A stretch of DNA of 64,000 nt from Streptomyces sp. NBC_01317 (GTDB taxonomy: Bacteria > Actinomycetota > Actinomycetes > Streptomycetales > Streptomycetaceae): the NCBI RefSeq assembly GCF_035961655.1, contig NZ_CP108393.1, forward strand, positions 2,897,501 to 2,961,500. The letters run 5' to 3'. The translations under genes were made by a program, and so were the position numbers. Positions 25,085 to 34,043 of this stretch are shown here, piece after piece. Numbering within the stretch: the first letter of the stretch is position 1; each line of letters opens with the position of its first letter. The notes beneath the pieces are model-generated. The model saw only the letters and a list, made by a program, of their open reading frames with translations, made no database searches and was not told the DNA's origin.

Positions 25085-26047
25085 TCAGGACTTTCCGAGG
25101 AGCCTCGTCGTCTCGGCCCAGAGCTGGTCCGCCGCCTCGGGGTCGAGGGCGTACGGGGCCACTCCGCTGCGGCCGTCGCCCTCCCCCGTGACAACGACGG
25201 CTTCGTTCACGTCCTCGAAGTAGCGGCCGGTCACGCCCTGGACGAGCGGTGAGGCGGCGAGCAGGACCGAGGTGGCCGCGCCCTGCTCGGGGGTCTTCCA
25301 GCCCGGGGGGACCTCCAGGCGGCGGCCCTGCTCGTCCGTGGCGCCCACGTACCGCAGCTGGGCGTCGTCGAGGTGGCGCTGGAGGTTGGTCATGATGCCG
25401 CCGGGGTGCAGCGCGTTGGCGGTGATGCCGTCGGCGGCCCACTTCTTGGCCAGGGCCACGGCGAACAGGACGGTCGCCGTCTTCGACTGGCCGTAGGCGG
25501 ACCACCCGTCGTAGGGGCGCGAGACGAAGTGGATGTCGTCCAGGACCACCGGGGAGATCAGGTGGGCCGAGGAGCTGACGACGACGATACGGGCGCCCTG
25601 CGCCGCCGTGAGGGCGTCGTGCAGGCCCAGGGTCAGGGCGGCGTGGCCCAGGTGGTTGGTGGCGAACTGTGCCTCCCACCCTTCCGGGGTCGTGGTGCGC
25701 TCGGGCAGCGCCATCACCCCGGCGTTGTTGACGAGGATGTGCAGCGGCTCCGTCCGGCCGGCGGCGAACGCGTCGACGGTGGAGCGGTCGGCCAGGTCGA
25801 GGCGGGCGACGTCGACGGCGCCGCGGCCCGTGGTGGCCCTGACGGCGGCGGCGGCGCGCTCACCGGCGCCGGTGTCGCGGACGGCGAGGGTGACCCGGGC
25901 GCCGGCGGAGGCCAGGGCGCGGGCGGTCTCCAGGCCGATGCCGGAGGCGCCGCCGGTGACGACGGCGTTCTTGCCGGTCAGGTCGGTGCCCGCGATCACC
26001 TCGGCGGCGGTCGAGCGGGCGTCGAAGGGGGTCGTGATTCGGGACAT
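25085..26047 (-). CDS. short-chain dehydrogenase/reductase
   Basis: A 320-residue classical-type SDR. The nucleotide site is TGGASGIG (31-38), the NNAG motif is at 107-110, the catalytic Ser lies in VVVSSSAH (158-160), and YGQSK places Y185 and K189. After the Rossmann core there is a 100-residue C-terminal part like that of retinol-dehydrogenase-type SDRs (PGGIMTNLQRHL). It directly follows the TetR gene (52 bp) on the same strand, so it is the likely regulated target. The substrate of the reductase is probably also related to the inducer; identity unknown. Confidence 0.88.
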   Translation of the reverse strand: MSRITTPFDARSTAAEVIAGTDLTGKNAVVTGGASGIGLETARALASAGARVTLAVRDTGAGERAAAAVRATTGRGAVDVARLDLADRSTVDAFAAGRTEPLHILVNNAGVMALPERTTTPEGWEAQFATNHLGHAALTLGLHDALTAAQGARIVVVSSSAHLISPVVLDDIHFVSRPYDGWSAYGQSKTATVLFAVALAKKWAADGITANALHPGGIMTNLQRHLDDAQLRYVGATDEQGRRLEVPPGWKTPEQGAATSVLLAASPLVQGVTGRYFEDVNEAVVVTGEGDGRSGVAPYALDPEAADQLWAETTRLLGKS

Positions 26048-26099
26048 GGCTGTGCTCCGATCGGGAGGGGCGTGCTGGTCGGGAAGGCGGGGCGCGGGG

Positions 26100-26693
26100 T
26101 CAGTGCGCCGTGCGGCAGATCATCCGTACGGCCCGTGCGGCCTTGTCGCGGAACTCGGCGCGGGTGGCCGCGGTCTGCTTCCACGTGAGGGCGGCCGAGA
26201 AGAGGAGGTCCATGACGTCGTCCGCGCCCAGCTCGGGGGTGAGGACGCCGGGCGGGGCCAGCGCGGCGATCCGGTCGCTGATCGTCGCCCTGGCCCGCTC
26301 CTGGTAGTCGTGGAACAGGGAGCCCAGCTGCGGGCCGCTGTTCTCCAGCAGCTCGCCGAGATCCCTGGCCACCTGCGTGTCGACGTACTGGCCCATCAGC
26401 GCGTCCAGCGCGCCGACGACCCGCTCCTCGAAGCCGAGCGTCCCGTCGTCGAAGCACGCCTCCATGGCCCGCTGGGCCCGCTCCATGACGCCGCCCATGG
26501 TGGCGCGGTAGAGCTCTTCCTTGTTCGGGAAGAGCAGGTAGAGCCCCGGCCGGGAGATGCCGGCCGCCTGCGCGACCTCCGCCATCGACGTCTTCTGGAA
26601 GCCGTACCGGCCGAACACCCCGAGGGCGGCCGTGAGGACGGCGGCGCGTTTGGGGTCGTCGGGGTCCGTCTCTGAACTGTTCACCCTTGACAC
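26100..26693 (-). CDS. TetR family transcriptional repressor
   Basis: A TetR-type regulator of about 197 residues. The HTH reads AALGVFGRYGFQKTSMAEVA then AGISRPGLYLLFPNKEELY, and the C-terminal ligand domain is divergent as usual. Starts are ambiguous: TTG at 26702, GTG at 26693 or GTG at 26684. None has a clean SD, so a leaderless transcript is possible. The left arm of the operator overlaps the first codons, which supports a start at or below 26693. The SDR gene follows, forming a regulator-target operon. The promoter must lie in the short gap or within the 3' end of the S9 peptidase gene. Confidence 0.88.
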   Translation of the reverse strand: MSRVNSSETDPDDPKRAAVLTAALGVFGRYGFQKTSMAEVAQAAGISRPGLYLLFPNKEELYRATMGGVMERAQRAMEACFDDGTLGFEERVVGALDALMGQYVDTQVARDLGELLENSGPQLGSLFHDYQERARATISDRIAALAPPGVLTPELGADDVMDLLFSAALTWKQTAATRAEFRDKAARAVRMICRTAH

Positions 26694-26723
26694 ATTAGAC
26701 AACTTGCAGCCATCTGTCTAATG
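26693..26723. promoter_or_regulatory. TetR operator candidate
   Basis: A perfect inverted repeat: CATTAGACA at 26693-26701 and TGTCTAATG at 26715-26723, separated by 13 bases. It lies at the 5' end of the TetR gene, immediately downstream of the S9 peptidase stop. An AT-rich 9-bp palindrome here is unlikely by chance and fits autoregulation. Confidence 0.75.
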
Positions 26724-26725
26724 CG

Positions 26726-28936
26726 TCAGCGACCCGCCCCCAGGGACCGCTGGAGGAAGTCCACCTGGAGCAGCAGCAGGTTCTCGGCGACCTGCTCCTG
26801 GGGCGTCATGTGCGTGACGCCCGTCAGGGGCAGCACCTCGTGCGGGCGGCCCGCCGCCAGCAGGGCCGACGAGAGGCGCAGGGTGTGCGCCGCCACCACG
26901 TTGTCGTCGGCCAGGCCGTGGATCAGCATCAGCGGCCTGGCCGGGTTCTCCGGGGCCGACAGGCCGTCGTCGGTGACCAGCGAGTTGGCCGCGTAGACCT
27001 CCGGCGCCTCGTCGGGGGTGCCGAGGTAGCGCTCGGTGTAGTGGGTGTCGTACAGCCGGAAGTCGGTGACCGGCGCGCCCGCGACCGCCGCGTGGAAGAC
27101 GTCGGGGCGGCGCAGGACCGCGAGGGCGGCGAGGTAGCCGCCGTACGACCAGCCCCGGATCGCCACCCGCCCGGTGTCGAGCGGGAAGCGGGCCGCCAGG
27201 TCCTGGAGCGCCTCGATCTGGTCGTCCAGGGTCAGGACGAAGTTGTCCTTGACGGCCTTCTCCCAGGCCGGGGAGCGGCCCGGGGTGCCCCGCCCGTCGG
27301 CGACGATCACCGCGTACCCCTGGTCGGCGAACCACTGCGAGGTGAGGTGGGCGTTGTGGGCGGCGACCACCCGCTGTCCGTGCGGGCCGCCGTACGGGTC
27401 CAGGAGGACCGGAAGCCGCCCGTCCGACTCCTGGTAGCCCGTGGGGAGCAGAACGGCGCACGGAATGCGCCGTGCGCCCCCCTCCGTGAGCGTCACGGCC
27501 GCCGTGAGCACCGGCTGTTCGGCGTACGAGGCGACGGAGGCGACCTGCTTGCCGTCCCGGAACACCTGGACGGAGAGCCCGGCGGCGGTCGGGCGGGCCG
27601 ACACCAGGACCGTCACCCGGCCGGCCCTGACGGCGGAATGCACCCCCGCGCCCGCCGAGAAGCGTTCGATGCCCAGTTCGTTGACCCGGTAGACGTGCAC
27701 CTCGCCGGTCTCGGGCTCCGCCGCCTCCTCGCCCGCCGAAGCCGAGACGAGGACGTCGTGCTCGCCGATGTCCAGCACGGCGCGCAGCTGCAACTGCGCC
27801 CCCGTGAGCGCCCGGTCGCCGACCACCAGGACGCGCGCGCCCCCTTCGTCGGCGATCCGCACCAGCCGTCCGTCGGGCGCCCAGGCCGGGGTTCCGGGGA
27901 AGAGCTCCAGCCAGGCCGGGTCCTCGTCCCGGTGCACCGTCCGGGTCGCCCCGGTGGCCGGGTCCACGGCCAGGTACAGCTCGCTGGACTGGTCACGGGA
28001 CTGGACGAGCAGCAGGGGCGCGCCCGCCGACGACCAGTGGACGCGGGCGAGGTAGGGGTGGCGGGCCCGGTCCCAGGTGACCTCCGTACGCTCCCCGCCG
28101 GCGCCTTCGCCGTCCTCGCCGTCCGCCCCGTCCGCGCCCGCCGGCCCGTGCAGGTCGACCAGGAACAGCCGTACCTCCGCGTTGGGCGTGCCCGCCGCCG
28201 GGTACGCGGCCTTCACCGGCTCCCGGTCCGGGTGCGCCGGATCGGCCGTCCACCAGCGCCGCACCGGGGCCGTGTCGACGCGGGCGACGAGCAGCCGGTC
28301 GGACTCGGGCGACCACCAGTAGCCGCGCGAGCGGTCCATCTCCTCGGCCGCGATGAACTCCGCCCGGCCGTACGAGACGTTCTCCGGGTCCTCACCGCCC
28401 CCCGGGGCCGCCAGTGCCCGGTCCCCCTCGCCGTCGGCCCCGACGACCCGCAGGGCGCCCCGTACCGTGTACGCGATGTGCCGCCCGTCGGGCGAGGGGC
28501 GGGGGTCGATGACCGGCCCGCGTACGGGCAGCGCGCGGGCGGTCCCGGCGCGCAGCTCGGCCGCGAACAGCCGCCCGGACAGGGCGAAGGCGGCCAACTC
28601 GACCGCGCTGTCCACCGCGTAACCGACAATTCCGGCCGCTCCTTCGCGGCTCCGTTCACGCCGGGCGCGTTCTTCGGCCGAAAGCCGCTCGGTGGCACCG
28701 GCGAGCAGCGTCGCGGGGTCGGCGGCGATCCGCTCGGCGGATCCGCCGCCCGCGGCCGTACCGCCGTCGAGGTCCAGCACCCAGAGGCGGTTCACCCGGT
28801 CCGTCCCGTCGGCGGACCGCAGGAAGACCACCCGCGCTCCATCGGGTGACACGGTGAAGGCGCGTGGGGCACCCAGCGTGAACCGCTGGGTCCTGGCGTA
28901 CTGACGCGGGAACGAGAGCTGCTGCCTCAAGGTCAT
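26726..28936 (-). CDS. S9 family prolyl oligopeptidase / dipeptidyl peptidase
   Basis: A 736-residue cytoplasmic serine peptidase of family S9 (DPP-IV-like). The N-terminal two thirds form the beta-propeller gate (repeats such as SPDGARVVFLRS, SPDGRHIAYTV, APDGRLVRI; RGYWWSPESD is typical). The alpha/beta-hydrolase domain carries GWSYGG (S597), HGLADDNV (D677) and VTHMTP (H709). No signal peptide is seen. The ATG at 28936 starts the conserved sequence (LRQQLSFPRQYART); an upstream ATG adds 15 residues without similarity. It is divergent from the small membrane protein gene. It would cleave short peptides, which fits a region rich in peptide importers. Confidence 0.92.
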   Translation of the reverse strand: MTLRQQLSFPRQYARTQRFTLGAPRAFTVSPDGARVVFLRSADGTDRVNRLWVLDLDGGTAAGGGSAERIAADPATLLAGATERLSAEERARRERSREGAAGIVGYAVDSAVELAAFALSGRLFAAELRAGTARALPVRGPVIDPRPSPDGRHIAYTVRGALRVVGADGEGDRALAAPGGGEDPENVSYGRAEFIAAEEMDRSRGYWWSPESDRLLVARVDTAPVRRWWTADPAHPDREPVKAAYPAAGTPNAEVRLFLVDLHGPAGADGADGEDGEGAGGERTEVTWDRARHPYLARVHWSSAGAPLLLVQSRDQSSELYLAVDPATGATRTVHRDEDPAWLELFPGTPAWAPDGRLVRIADEGGARVLVVGDRALTGAQLQLRAVLDIGEHDVLVSASAGEEAAEPETGEVHVYRVNELGIERFSAGAGVHSAVRAGRVTVLVSARPTAAGLSVQVFRDGKQVASVASYAEQPVLTAAVTLTEGGARRIPCAVLLPTGYQESDGRLPVLLDPYGGPHGQRVVAAHNAHLTSQWFADQGYAVIVADGRGTPGRSPAWEKAVKDNFVLTLDDQIEALQDLAARFPLDTGRVAIRGWSYGGYLAALAVLRRPDVFHAAVAGAPVTDFRLYDTHYTERYLGTPDEAPEVYAANSLVTDDGLSAPENPARPLMLIHGLADDNVVAAHTLRLSSALLAAGRPHEVLPLTGVTHMTPQEQVAENLLLLQVDFLQRSLGAGR

Positions 28937-29093
28937 GTGACCGAATCTAGTATCCGTGCGCCCCCATGTGCTGCTGTGCACCGATCAATGCGTACCAACG
29001 GATAGTTATGATCCGTAGCGCTAGGTGGGTAGGTACCTGTCGGCACATGCGTCCTGCGATGTCCGGGCTGAATATTTATGGAGGTGAACCGTC

Positions 29094-29288
29094 GTGGCAC
29101 TCTCGATTTCGGCGGTGGTGCTGCTGGCGGTCATTGTCTTCCTGCTGATCCGGAAATCCGGGCTCAAGGGGGGGCACGCGGTCGTCTGCATGCTGCTCGG
29201 CTTCTATCTGGCCAGCTCCTCCATGGCCTCCACCATCAGCGAACTCACCACGAACGTGGCGGGGATGATCGGCGGCATCAAGTTCTGA
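29094..29288 (+). CDS. 64-residue membrane protein
   Basis: A very short protein with two hydrophobic segments (SISAVVLLAVIVFLLI, and VVCMLLGFYLASSSMA) joined by a basic loop, RKSGLKGGH. It ends in a Thr/Gly-rich tail. The GTG start has an outstanding SD, GGAGGTGA, eight bases upstream, which makes it a real gene. Similar small proteins occur in Streptomyces, including some next to conjugation genes, but I cannot assign a function. A 6-bp inverted repeat ACGGAT/ATCCGT (28998-29016) lies in its upstream region, shared with the divergent S9 gene. Confidence 0.75.
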   Translation: MALSISAVVLLAVIVFLLIRKSGLKGGHAVVCMLLGFYLASSSMASTISELTTNVAGMIGGIKF

Positions 29289-29333
29289 CCGGGGCGTGTC
29301 GGGCGGGCCGAGCCCGCCTCGTACGCTGTCTCC

Positions 29334-30221
29334 ATGACCGATCCAGCCGCCCGCCGTCTGCTGCTGGTGCACGCGCACCCGGACGACGAGTCGATCAACA
29401 ACGGGGCCACGATGGCCCGCTACGCGGCCGAGGGCGCCCAGGTCACGCTCGTGACCTGCACCCTTGGTGAAGAGGGCGAGGTCATCCCGCCCGCTCTCGC
29501 GCACCTGGCGGCGGATCGGGAGGGCGGTCTCGGCGCTTACCGGACCGGTGAACTGGCCGCCGCGATGAAGGAGCTGGGGGTCACCGACCACCGCTTCCTG
29601 GGCGGCCCGGGGCGGTTCAGGGACTCCGGGATGACGGGGCTGCCCCAGAACGACCGTGAGGACGCCTTCTGGCACGCGGAGCCGGACACCGCCGCCGCGC
29701 ACCTGGTCGCGGTGATCCGCGAGGTCCGCCCGCAGGTGCTGGTGACGTACGACCCCGACGGCGGGTACGGACATCCGGACCACATCCAGGCCCACCGCGT
29801 CGCGACGCGCGCCGCGGAGCTGTCCGGCGACGTCGGTTTCCGGCCGGATCTCGGAGCGCCCCACACCATCGCCAAGATCTACTGGAACCGCGTGCCGCGC
29901 TCGGTCGCCGAGGAGGGTTTCGCCCGGCTGCGCGCGGCCGGTGACCTCTTCCCGGGTGTCGCCGAGGTCGGCGACGTACCGGGTGTGGTGGACGACGCGG
30001 AGATCACCGCGGAGGTCGACGGTTCGGCGTACGCGGACCGCAAAACGGCCGCGATGCGCGCCCACGCCACCCAAATCGCCGTGGACGGGCCGTTCTTCGC
30101 CCTCTCCAACGACCTCGGGCAGCCGCTCTTCACCACGGAGTACTACCAGTTGGCGCACGGGACGTCCGGGGCGCCCGCGGGTGTGCGCGAGACCGACCTG
30201 TTCGCGGGTACGGTCGCATGA
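29334..30221 (+). CDS. mshB: mycothiol GlcNAc-Ins deacetylase MshB
   Basis: A 295-residue zinc deacetylase of the LmbE/PIG-L family. It removes acetate from GlcNAc-inositol in mycothiol synthesis. The zinc motif AHPDDE gives H15 and D18, and GGYGHPDH supplies H147. The segment [12 protein letters not shown](A) is specific to MshB rather than Mca. Length and sequence are standard. The start ATG lies 45 bp after the 64-residue membrane protein. Its last 4 bp overlap the following membrane protein gene (ATGA), showing translational coupling. Confidence 0.95.
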   Translation: MTDPAARRLLLVHAHPDDESINNGATMARYAAEGAQVTLVTCTLGEEGEVIPPALAHLAADREGGLGAYRTGELAAAMKELGVTDHRFLGGPGRFRDSGMTGLPQNDREDAFWHAEPDTAAAHLVAVIREVRPQVLVTYDPDGGYGHPDHIQAHRVATRAAELSGDVGFRPDLGAPHTIAKIYWNRVPRSVAEEGFARLRAAGDLFPGVAEVGDVPGVVDDAEITAEVDGSAYADRKTAAMRAHATQIAVDGPFFALSNDLGQPLFTTEYYQLAHGTSGAPAGVRETDLFAGTVA

Positions 30222-30628
30222 GCGGGCGGCGCGAACCCGGTCCGTACGGCACCACACCGGCAGGACCGGGACGTATCACCGCTTATCTCCTCCTGCTGGT
30301 GCTCGGCGCCGTGGTGGGGATCGCCGGCTCGCTCGTCCAAGGCGGTTGGTTCCCGGGCGGTTTGGTGCTGGCACTGGTCGCCACGGCGGGAGTTTTCACC
30401 GGCGGGATGTGGGTAACCGGCACGCAACTGGGCGTCGGAGCCCCTGCCGCGGGCTGGTTGGTGGCGGTCATCCTGTTGAGTATCGGCAGACCTGAGGGGG
30501 ACGGAGCCTTCGCCGCGGGCCTCGGACCGCTCGTCTACCTGCTCGGCGGGATGGTGGTGGCTGTGATCTGTGCCACCATGTCGCGGTTGCCGCAACCGGG
30601 CTCGAAGTCCGGCCGACTTGGGAAGTGA
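30218..30628 (+). CDS. DUF6113-like membrane protein
   Basis: A 136-residue integral membrane protein with four predicted helices: [51 protein letters not shown] and [20 protein letters not shown] Pro/Gly-rich N-terminus and a short basic tail flank them. I place it in the DUF6113 family found next to mshB in streptomycetes; function unknown. It overlaps mshB by 4 bp and is therefore produced with it, though a direct role in mycothiol synthesis is not implied by any motif. Confidence 0.75.
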   Translation: MSGRREPGPYGTTPAGPGRITAYLLLLVLGAVVGIAGSLVQGGWFPGGLVLALVATAGVFTGGMWVTGTQLGVGAPAAGWLVAVILLSIGRPEGDGAFAAGLGPLVYLLGGMVVAVICATMSRLPQPGSKSGRLGK

Positions 30629-30818
30629 CGCGCCCGTCTGCTGCTGAATTGACCGTGTCCGTCACACCGCCGGGGCTCTCGCTCCGTACGGTCGTCGGTT
30701 ACGGGCCGGCGCAGCCCAGTATGGTGGTGCGCGCTCCGGGCCGTCCCCTCCTGCATGGGGGACCGAGAAGTTGAGTGCCAGTAAGAACGGGCGGCGGAGC
30801 CAACCGGGAGAACCTGCT

Positions 30819-32930
30819 TTGAGTCGTGAAACTGACAGTTCGTCCTCCGGGCCCCAGGGGCGCGGCGGAGCAGCGTACCCCTCGGGGACACCGCCGTACG
30901 GATCCCGCCAGTATCCGTCGCCGCATCCCCAGCAGGACGCCTCGGAGGAGACCGGCGTCATGCCCGTCCCCCAGCCGGACGAGCCCAGAACCGAGACCAC
31001 GCTGACCACCCGCATCCGGATCAACATCCCGGGTTCGCGGCCGATCCCCCCTGTCGTGATGCGTACGCCCATGGCCGACGGCGAGGGCACGGACGGCCGG
31101 GGCGCGGCCGCCGCCGAGCAGACGGGCACGTTCGCGCGCCCCGACGCCGGGCCGGAGCGGCAGGACGAGGCCGACGCGGGCGCCGAAGGGGCCGCGGAGG
31201 ACGGCGCGGGGAAGCCCCCCAGCGACTGGTTCGCGCCGCGCAAGGCGTCGAACGCGCCCCCGCCCGGTGGCGGCATGGGCGCGGGAGCGGCCGCCGTCGC
31301 GGGCACCCCGGGCCAGTCCCCGGCGGGCCAGGGCGCTGGCGAGGGCCGTCCCGAGCTGCCGTACCACCCCGAGGGGCAGCGGCAGACGCCGCACAGCTCC
31401 CTCGGCGACCTCGACACCGGGGCCGGTCCGCGCCCCGGAGCGGGGGGCAACGCCTTCACCCCGGGCGGGACCACCCCGCCGGGCGGTTTCCGGCCGACCG
31501 GGGACGGGCCCAACGGCCCGACCACGGGACCGGTCACGGGCAGTTCGCCGCTGACCACCCCGCCCTCGGCCTTCACCCCGCCGGGCACCGGCCACGGCGC
31601 CCCCGGCGGCGGGCAGGGTCCCGGCGCGTTCGGCGGGGGTCCCGGCGGTCCGCCGCGGATGTCCGACGACACCGCCGTGCTGACCCCGCAGGTCCACGCC
31701 CCCGAGCCGTCGCCCGGCGCCGGCCATGTCTCGGGCGACACCCTCACCAGCGGCATCCCCGTGGTCCCGCCGGAGCACCGCTCGCCGTTCCCGGGCTCGG
31801 CCCCGGGCGCCGGCGGCCCGCCCCCCGGCAGGACCGCGCACCCGGACGACCCGTCGGGCCGCGCCCACGACGCCGACCAGGCGATGCCGTCGTTCCCCGG
31901 CGGCACCGGCGGCACCCCCGCCGCGCCGGGCGGCCCGTCCGCCACCCCGCGCCCCAAGGCCGCCGCCGCCCCGGCGCCGAAGAAGAAGGGCCGATCCAAG
32001 CTGGTCCTGCTGACCGTCGCGCTGGTCGTGGTGGCCGGCGGCCTCTACGGCGCGGGCCTGCTGATGAACCACTCCGCGGTCCCCAAGGGCACCACGGTCC
32101 TCGGGGTGGACATCGGCGGCGGCACCCGCGACGAGGCGGTCAACACGCTCGACACCCGGCTCGGCAAGCTGGCCGCCACGCCGATGCGGCTGAGTGTCGG
32201 CGGCAAGACGGAGAAGCTGCCGCCGGACAAGGCGGGCCTCACGCTGGACAGCCAGGCGACCGTCAGGAACGCCGCGGGCAGCGACTACAACCCCGTGTCG
32301 GTGATCGGCTCGCTCTTCGGCGGCAAGCGGATCGTGGAGCCGGTGATCCCGGTGGACGAGGAGAAGCTGAGCGTCGCGCTCACCGACCTGGCCGGGGTCT
32401 CGGGCTCCGCCAGGGAGGGCACGATCAGGTTCGAGCCGGGCAAGGCCGTCGCCGTACCGGGCAAGGCCGGCGAGTCCCTGGACGTCAAGCGGTCCATGCT
32501 GTCCGTGCAGGACGCGTACCGGGCGCAGGTCCAGACGGGCAAGGTGACGGTCGTCGAGCTGCCCGTCACCACCCGCCAGCCGGTGATAAGCCAGGCGGAG
32601 ATCGACCGGGCGATGAAGGAGTTCGCCGAGCCCGCGATGTCCGACCTGGTCACGATCCAGGCGGGGGGCAAGCAGATCCAGTTCGGTCCCGCGAGGTCCC
32701 TCCCCCAGATCCTGTCCATGAAGGCGGTCGACGGGAAGCTGGTCGAGTACTACGACCGGAAGGCCATCGACCAGTTGCTCGAAGGCGTCTTCGACGGCAT
32801 CACGATCACCCGCGCCGACGGCCAGGAGCACCCGGTCAACTCCGCGGACGTGGCCCTCGCGATGCAGAAGGCGCTGCGCGGCAAGACGCCCGCGGAGCGC
32901 ACGCAGGAGATCAACCTCGACCCGAGCTGA
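30819..32930 (+). CDS. anchored protein with peptidoglycan-binding-like ectodomain
   Basis: A 703-residue protein (719 if the TTG at 30771 is used). Residues 1-390 are Pro/Gly/Ala-rich and disordered. A basic stretch KKKGRSK precedes a TM helix (about 394-416, LVLLTVALVVVAGGLYGAGLL). The outer domain has VPKGTTVLGVDIGGGTRDEAVNTL. This is the start of the PG_binding_4 domain seen in VanW and L,D-transpeptidase proteins, in two related copies, without a VanW or YkuD catalytic domain. The TTG at 30819 follows GGGAGAACCTGCT. A role in cell-wall binding is inferred. It ends at a strong terminator. Confidence 0.78.
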   Translation: MSRETDSSSSGPQGRGGAAYPSGTPPYGSRQYPSPHPQQDASEETGVMPVPQPDEPRTETTLTTRIRINIPGSRPIPPVVMRTPMADGEGTDGRGAAAAEQTGTFARPDAGPERQDEADAGAEGAAEDGAGKPPSDWFAPRKASNAPPPGGGMGAGAAAVAGTPGQSPAGQGAGEGRPELPYHPEGQRQTPHSSLGDLDTGAGPRPGAGGNAFTPGGTTPPGGFRPTGDGPNGPTTGPVTGSSPLTTPPSAFTPPGTGHGAPGGGQGPGAFGGGPGGPPRMSDDTAVLTPQVHAPEPSPGAGHVSGDTLTSGIPVVPPEHRSPFPGSAPGAGGPPPGRTAHPDDPSGRAHDADQAMPSFPGGTGGTPAAPGGPSATPRPKAAAAPAPKKKGRSKLVLLTVALVVVAGGLYGAGLLMNHSAVPKGTTVLGVDIGGGTRDEAVNTLDTRLGKLAATPMRLSVGGKTEKLPPDKAGLTLDSQATVRNAAGSDYNPVSVIGSLFGGKRIVEPVIPVDEEKLSVALTDLAGVSGSAREGTIRFEPGKAVAVPGKAGESLDVKRSMLSVQDAYRAQVQTGKVTVVELPVTTRQPVISQAEIDRAMKEFAEPAMSDLVTIQAGGKQIQFGPARSLPQILSMKAVDGKLVEYYDRKAIDQLLEGVFDGITITRADGQEHPVNSADVALAMQKALRGKTPAERTQEINLDPS

Positions 32931-32955
32931 CGACGGCCCCGCGCCCGCTCACCCC

Positions 32956-32987
32956 GGAGCCCCCGCCCCCCACCGGGCGGGGGCTCC
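32956..32987 (+). terminator. hairpin terminator after the PG-binding protein
   Basis: A 13-bp perfect stem (GGAGCCCCCGCCC and complement) with a six-base loop, followed by a short pyrimidine tail containing CTTTCC. Confidence 0.85.
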
Positions 32988-33022
32988 GCCCTTTCCCCGG
33001 GACCCGAAGACGTGTGCGGAAA

Positions 33023-33054
33023 ATGACGGATGTCATACCGGGTCCACGACCCGG
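33023..33054. promoter_or_regulatory. paired palindromes upstream of the ABC exporter operon
   Basis: Two adjacent inverted repeats: ATGAC-GGAT-GTCAT (33023-33036) and CCGGGT-CCACG-ACCCGG (33038-33054). They lie 42-73 bp before the ABC ATPase start. The first is short and AT-richer, of the kind bound by NarL/LuxR-type response regulators such as the one encoded at 36101. Assignment as its operator is inference from position. Confidence 0.5.
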
Positions 33055-33095
33055 GACACTGACGCCGGTACGGCCCCGGGCGCCACGATGAGTCC

Positions 33096-34043
33096 ATGAC
33101 GACGACCACCGCACCCCCCACCACGACCACGACGTCCGTCGTGCGCTTCGAGGACGTGCACAAGCGGTACGGCGCCGTGCACGCCGTCGCGGGCCTGTCC
33201 CTCACGCTGCACCCGGGCGAGACCGTGGCGCTCCTCGGCCCCAACGGCGCCGGCAAGTCCTCCGCCCTCGACCTGCTCCTGGGCCTCAGGAACGCCGACT
33301 CCGGCACGGTGACCCTGTTCGGTACGAGCCCCCAGGAGGCCCTCGCGGCGGGCCGGGTCGGGGCCATGCTCCAGAGCGGCGGGCTGATGGAGGAGGTCCG
33401 GGTACGGGAGCTGGTCAAGCTCGCCTGCGACCTGCACCCCAAGCCGTATCCCGTCTCCGAGGTGCTGGCCAGGGCCGGGATCACGCAGATCGCCGACCGT
33501 ATGGTCCACAAGCTCTCCGGCGGCCAGGAGCAGCGGGTCCGCTTCGCGCTCGCCACCGCGGGCGCCAACGACCTGATCGTCCTGGACGAGCCGACCACCG
33601 GCATGGACGTCACCGCCCGCCAGGCCTTCTGGGCGACGATGAAGGAGCAGGCGGACCAGGGCCGTACGGTCCTCTTCGCCACTCACTACCTGGAGGAGGC
33701 CGACGCGATCGCCGACCGGGTGCTGGTCCTCTACAAGGGCCGGCTGCTGGCCGGCGGAACGGCCGCCGAGATCAAGGCGAAGGCGGGCGCCCGCCGGATC
33801 TCCTTCGACCTGGACCCCGGCGAGCACGGCGTGATCGATGAGAACGACCTGCGTGAGCTGCCGTTCCTGAGCACGCTGTCCGTGTCGGGGACCACCGTAC
33901 GGATCCAGTCGCACGACGCCGACGCGACCGTGCACGCGCTGTACCGGGCGGGTCTCTACCCGCAGAACCTGGAAGTCGCCGGGCTGGGCCTGGAGCAGGC
34001 CTTCGTCGCCCTCACCGAGGCCGAGGAGGCCAGGACCGCGTGA
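33096..34043 (+). CDS. ABC exporter ATP-binding protein
   Basis: A 315-residue ATPase of the ABC-2 drug/lipid exporter class (CcmA-like). Walker A is GPNGAGKSS (48-56), the signature is LSGGQEQRV (140-148) and Walker B is LIVLDEP (160-166) with switch H in ATHYLEEAD. The C-terminal extension (RISFDLDPGE...LYRAGLYPQNLEV) is typical of DrrA-like proteins. The Thr-rich N-terminus TTTTAPPTTTTT is unusual but lies outside the domain. It overlaps the permease gene by 4 bp. This is the first gene of an operon with permease and histidine kinase. Confidence 0.92.
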   Translation: MTTTTAPPTTTTTSVVRFEDVHKRYGAVHAVAGLSLTLHPGETVALLGPNGAGKSSALDLLLGLRNADSGTVTLFGTSPQEALAAGRVGAMLQSGGLMEEVRVRELVKLACDLHPKPYPVSEVLARAGITQIADRMVHKLSGGQEQRVRFALATAGANDLIVLDEPTTGMDVTARQAFWATMKEQADQGRTVLFATHYLEEADAIADRVLVLYKGRLLAGGTAAEIKAKAGARRISFDLDPGEHGVIDENDLRELPFLSTLSVSGTTVRIQSHDADATVHALYRAGLYPQNLEVAGLGLEQAFVALTEAEEARTA

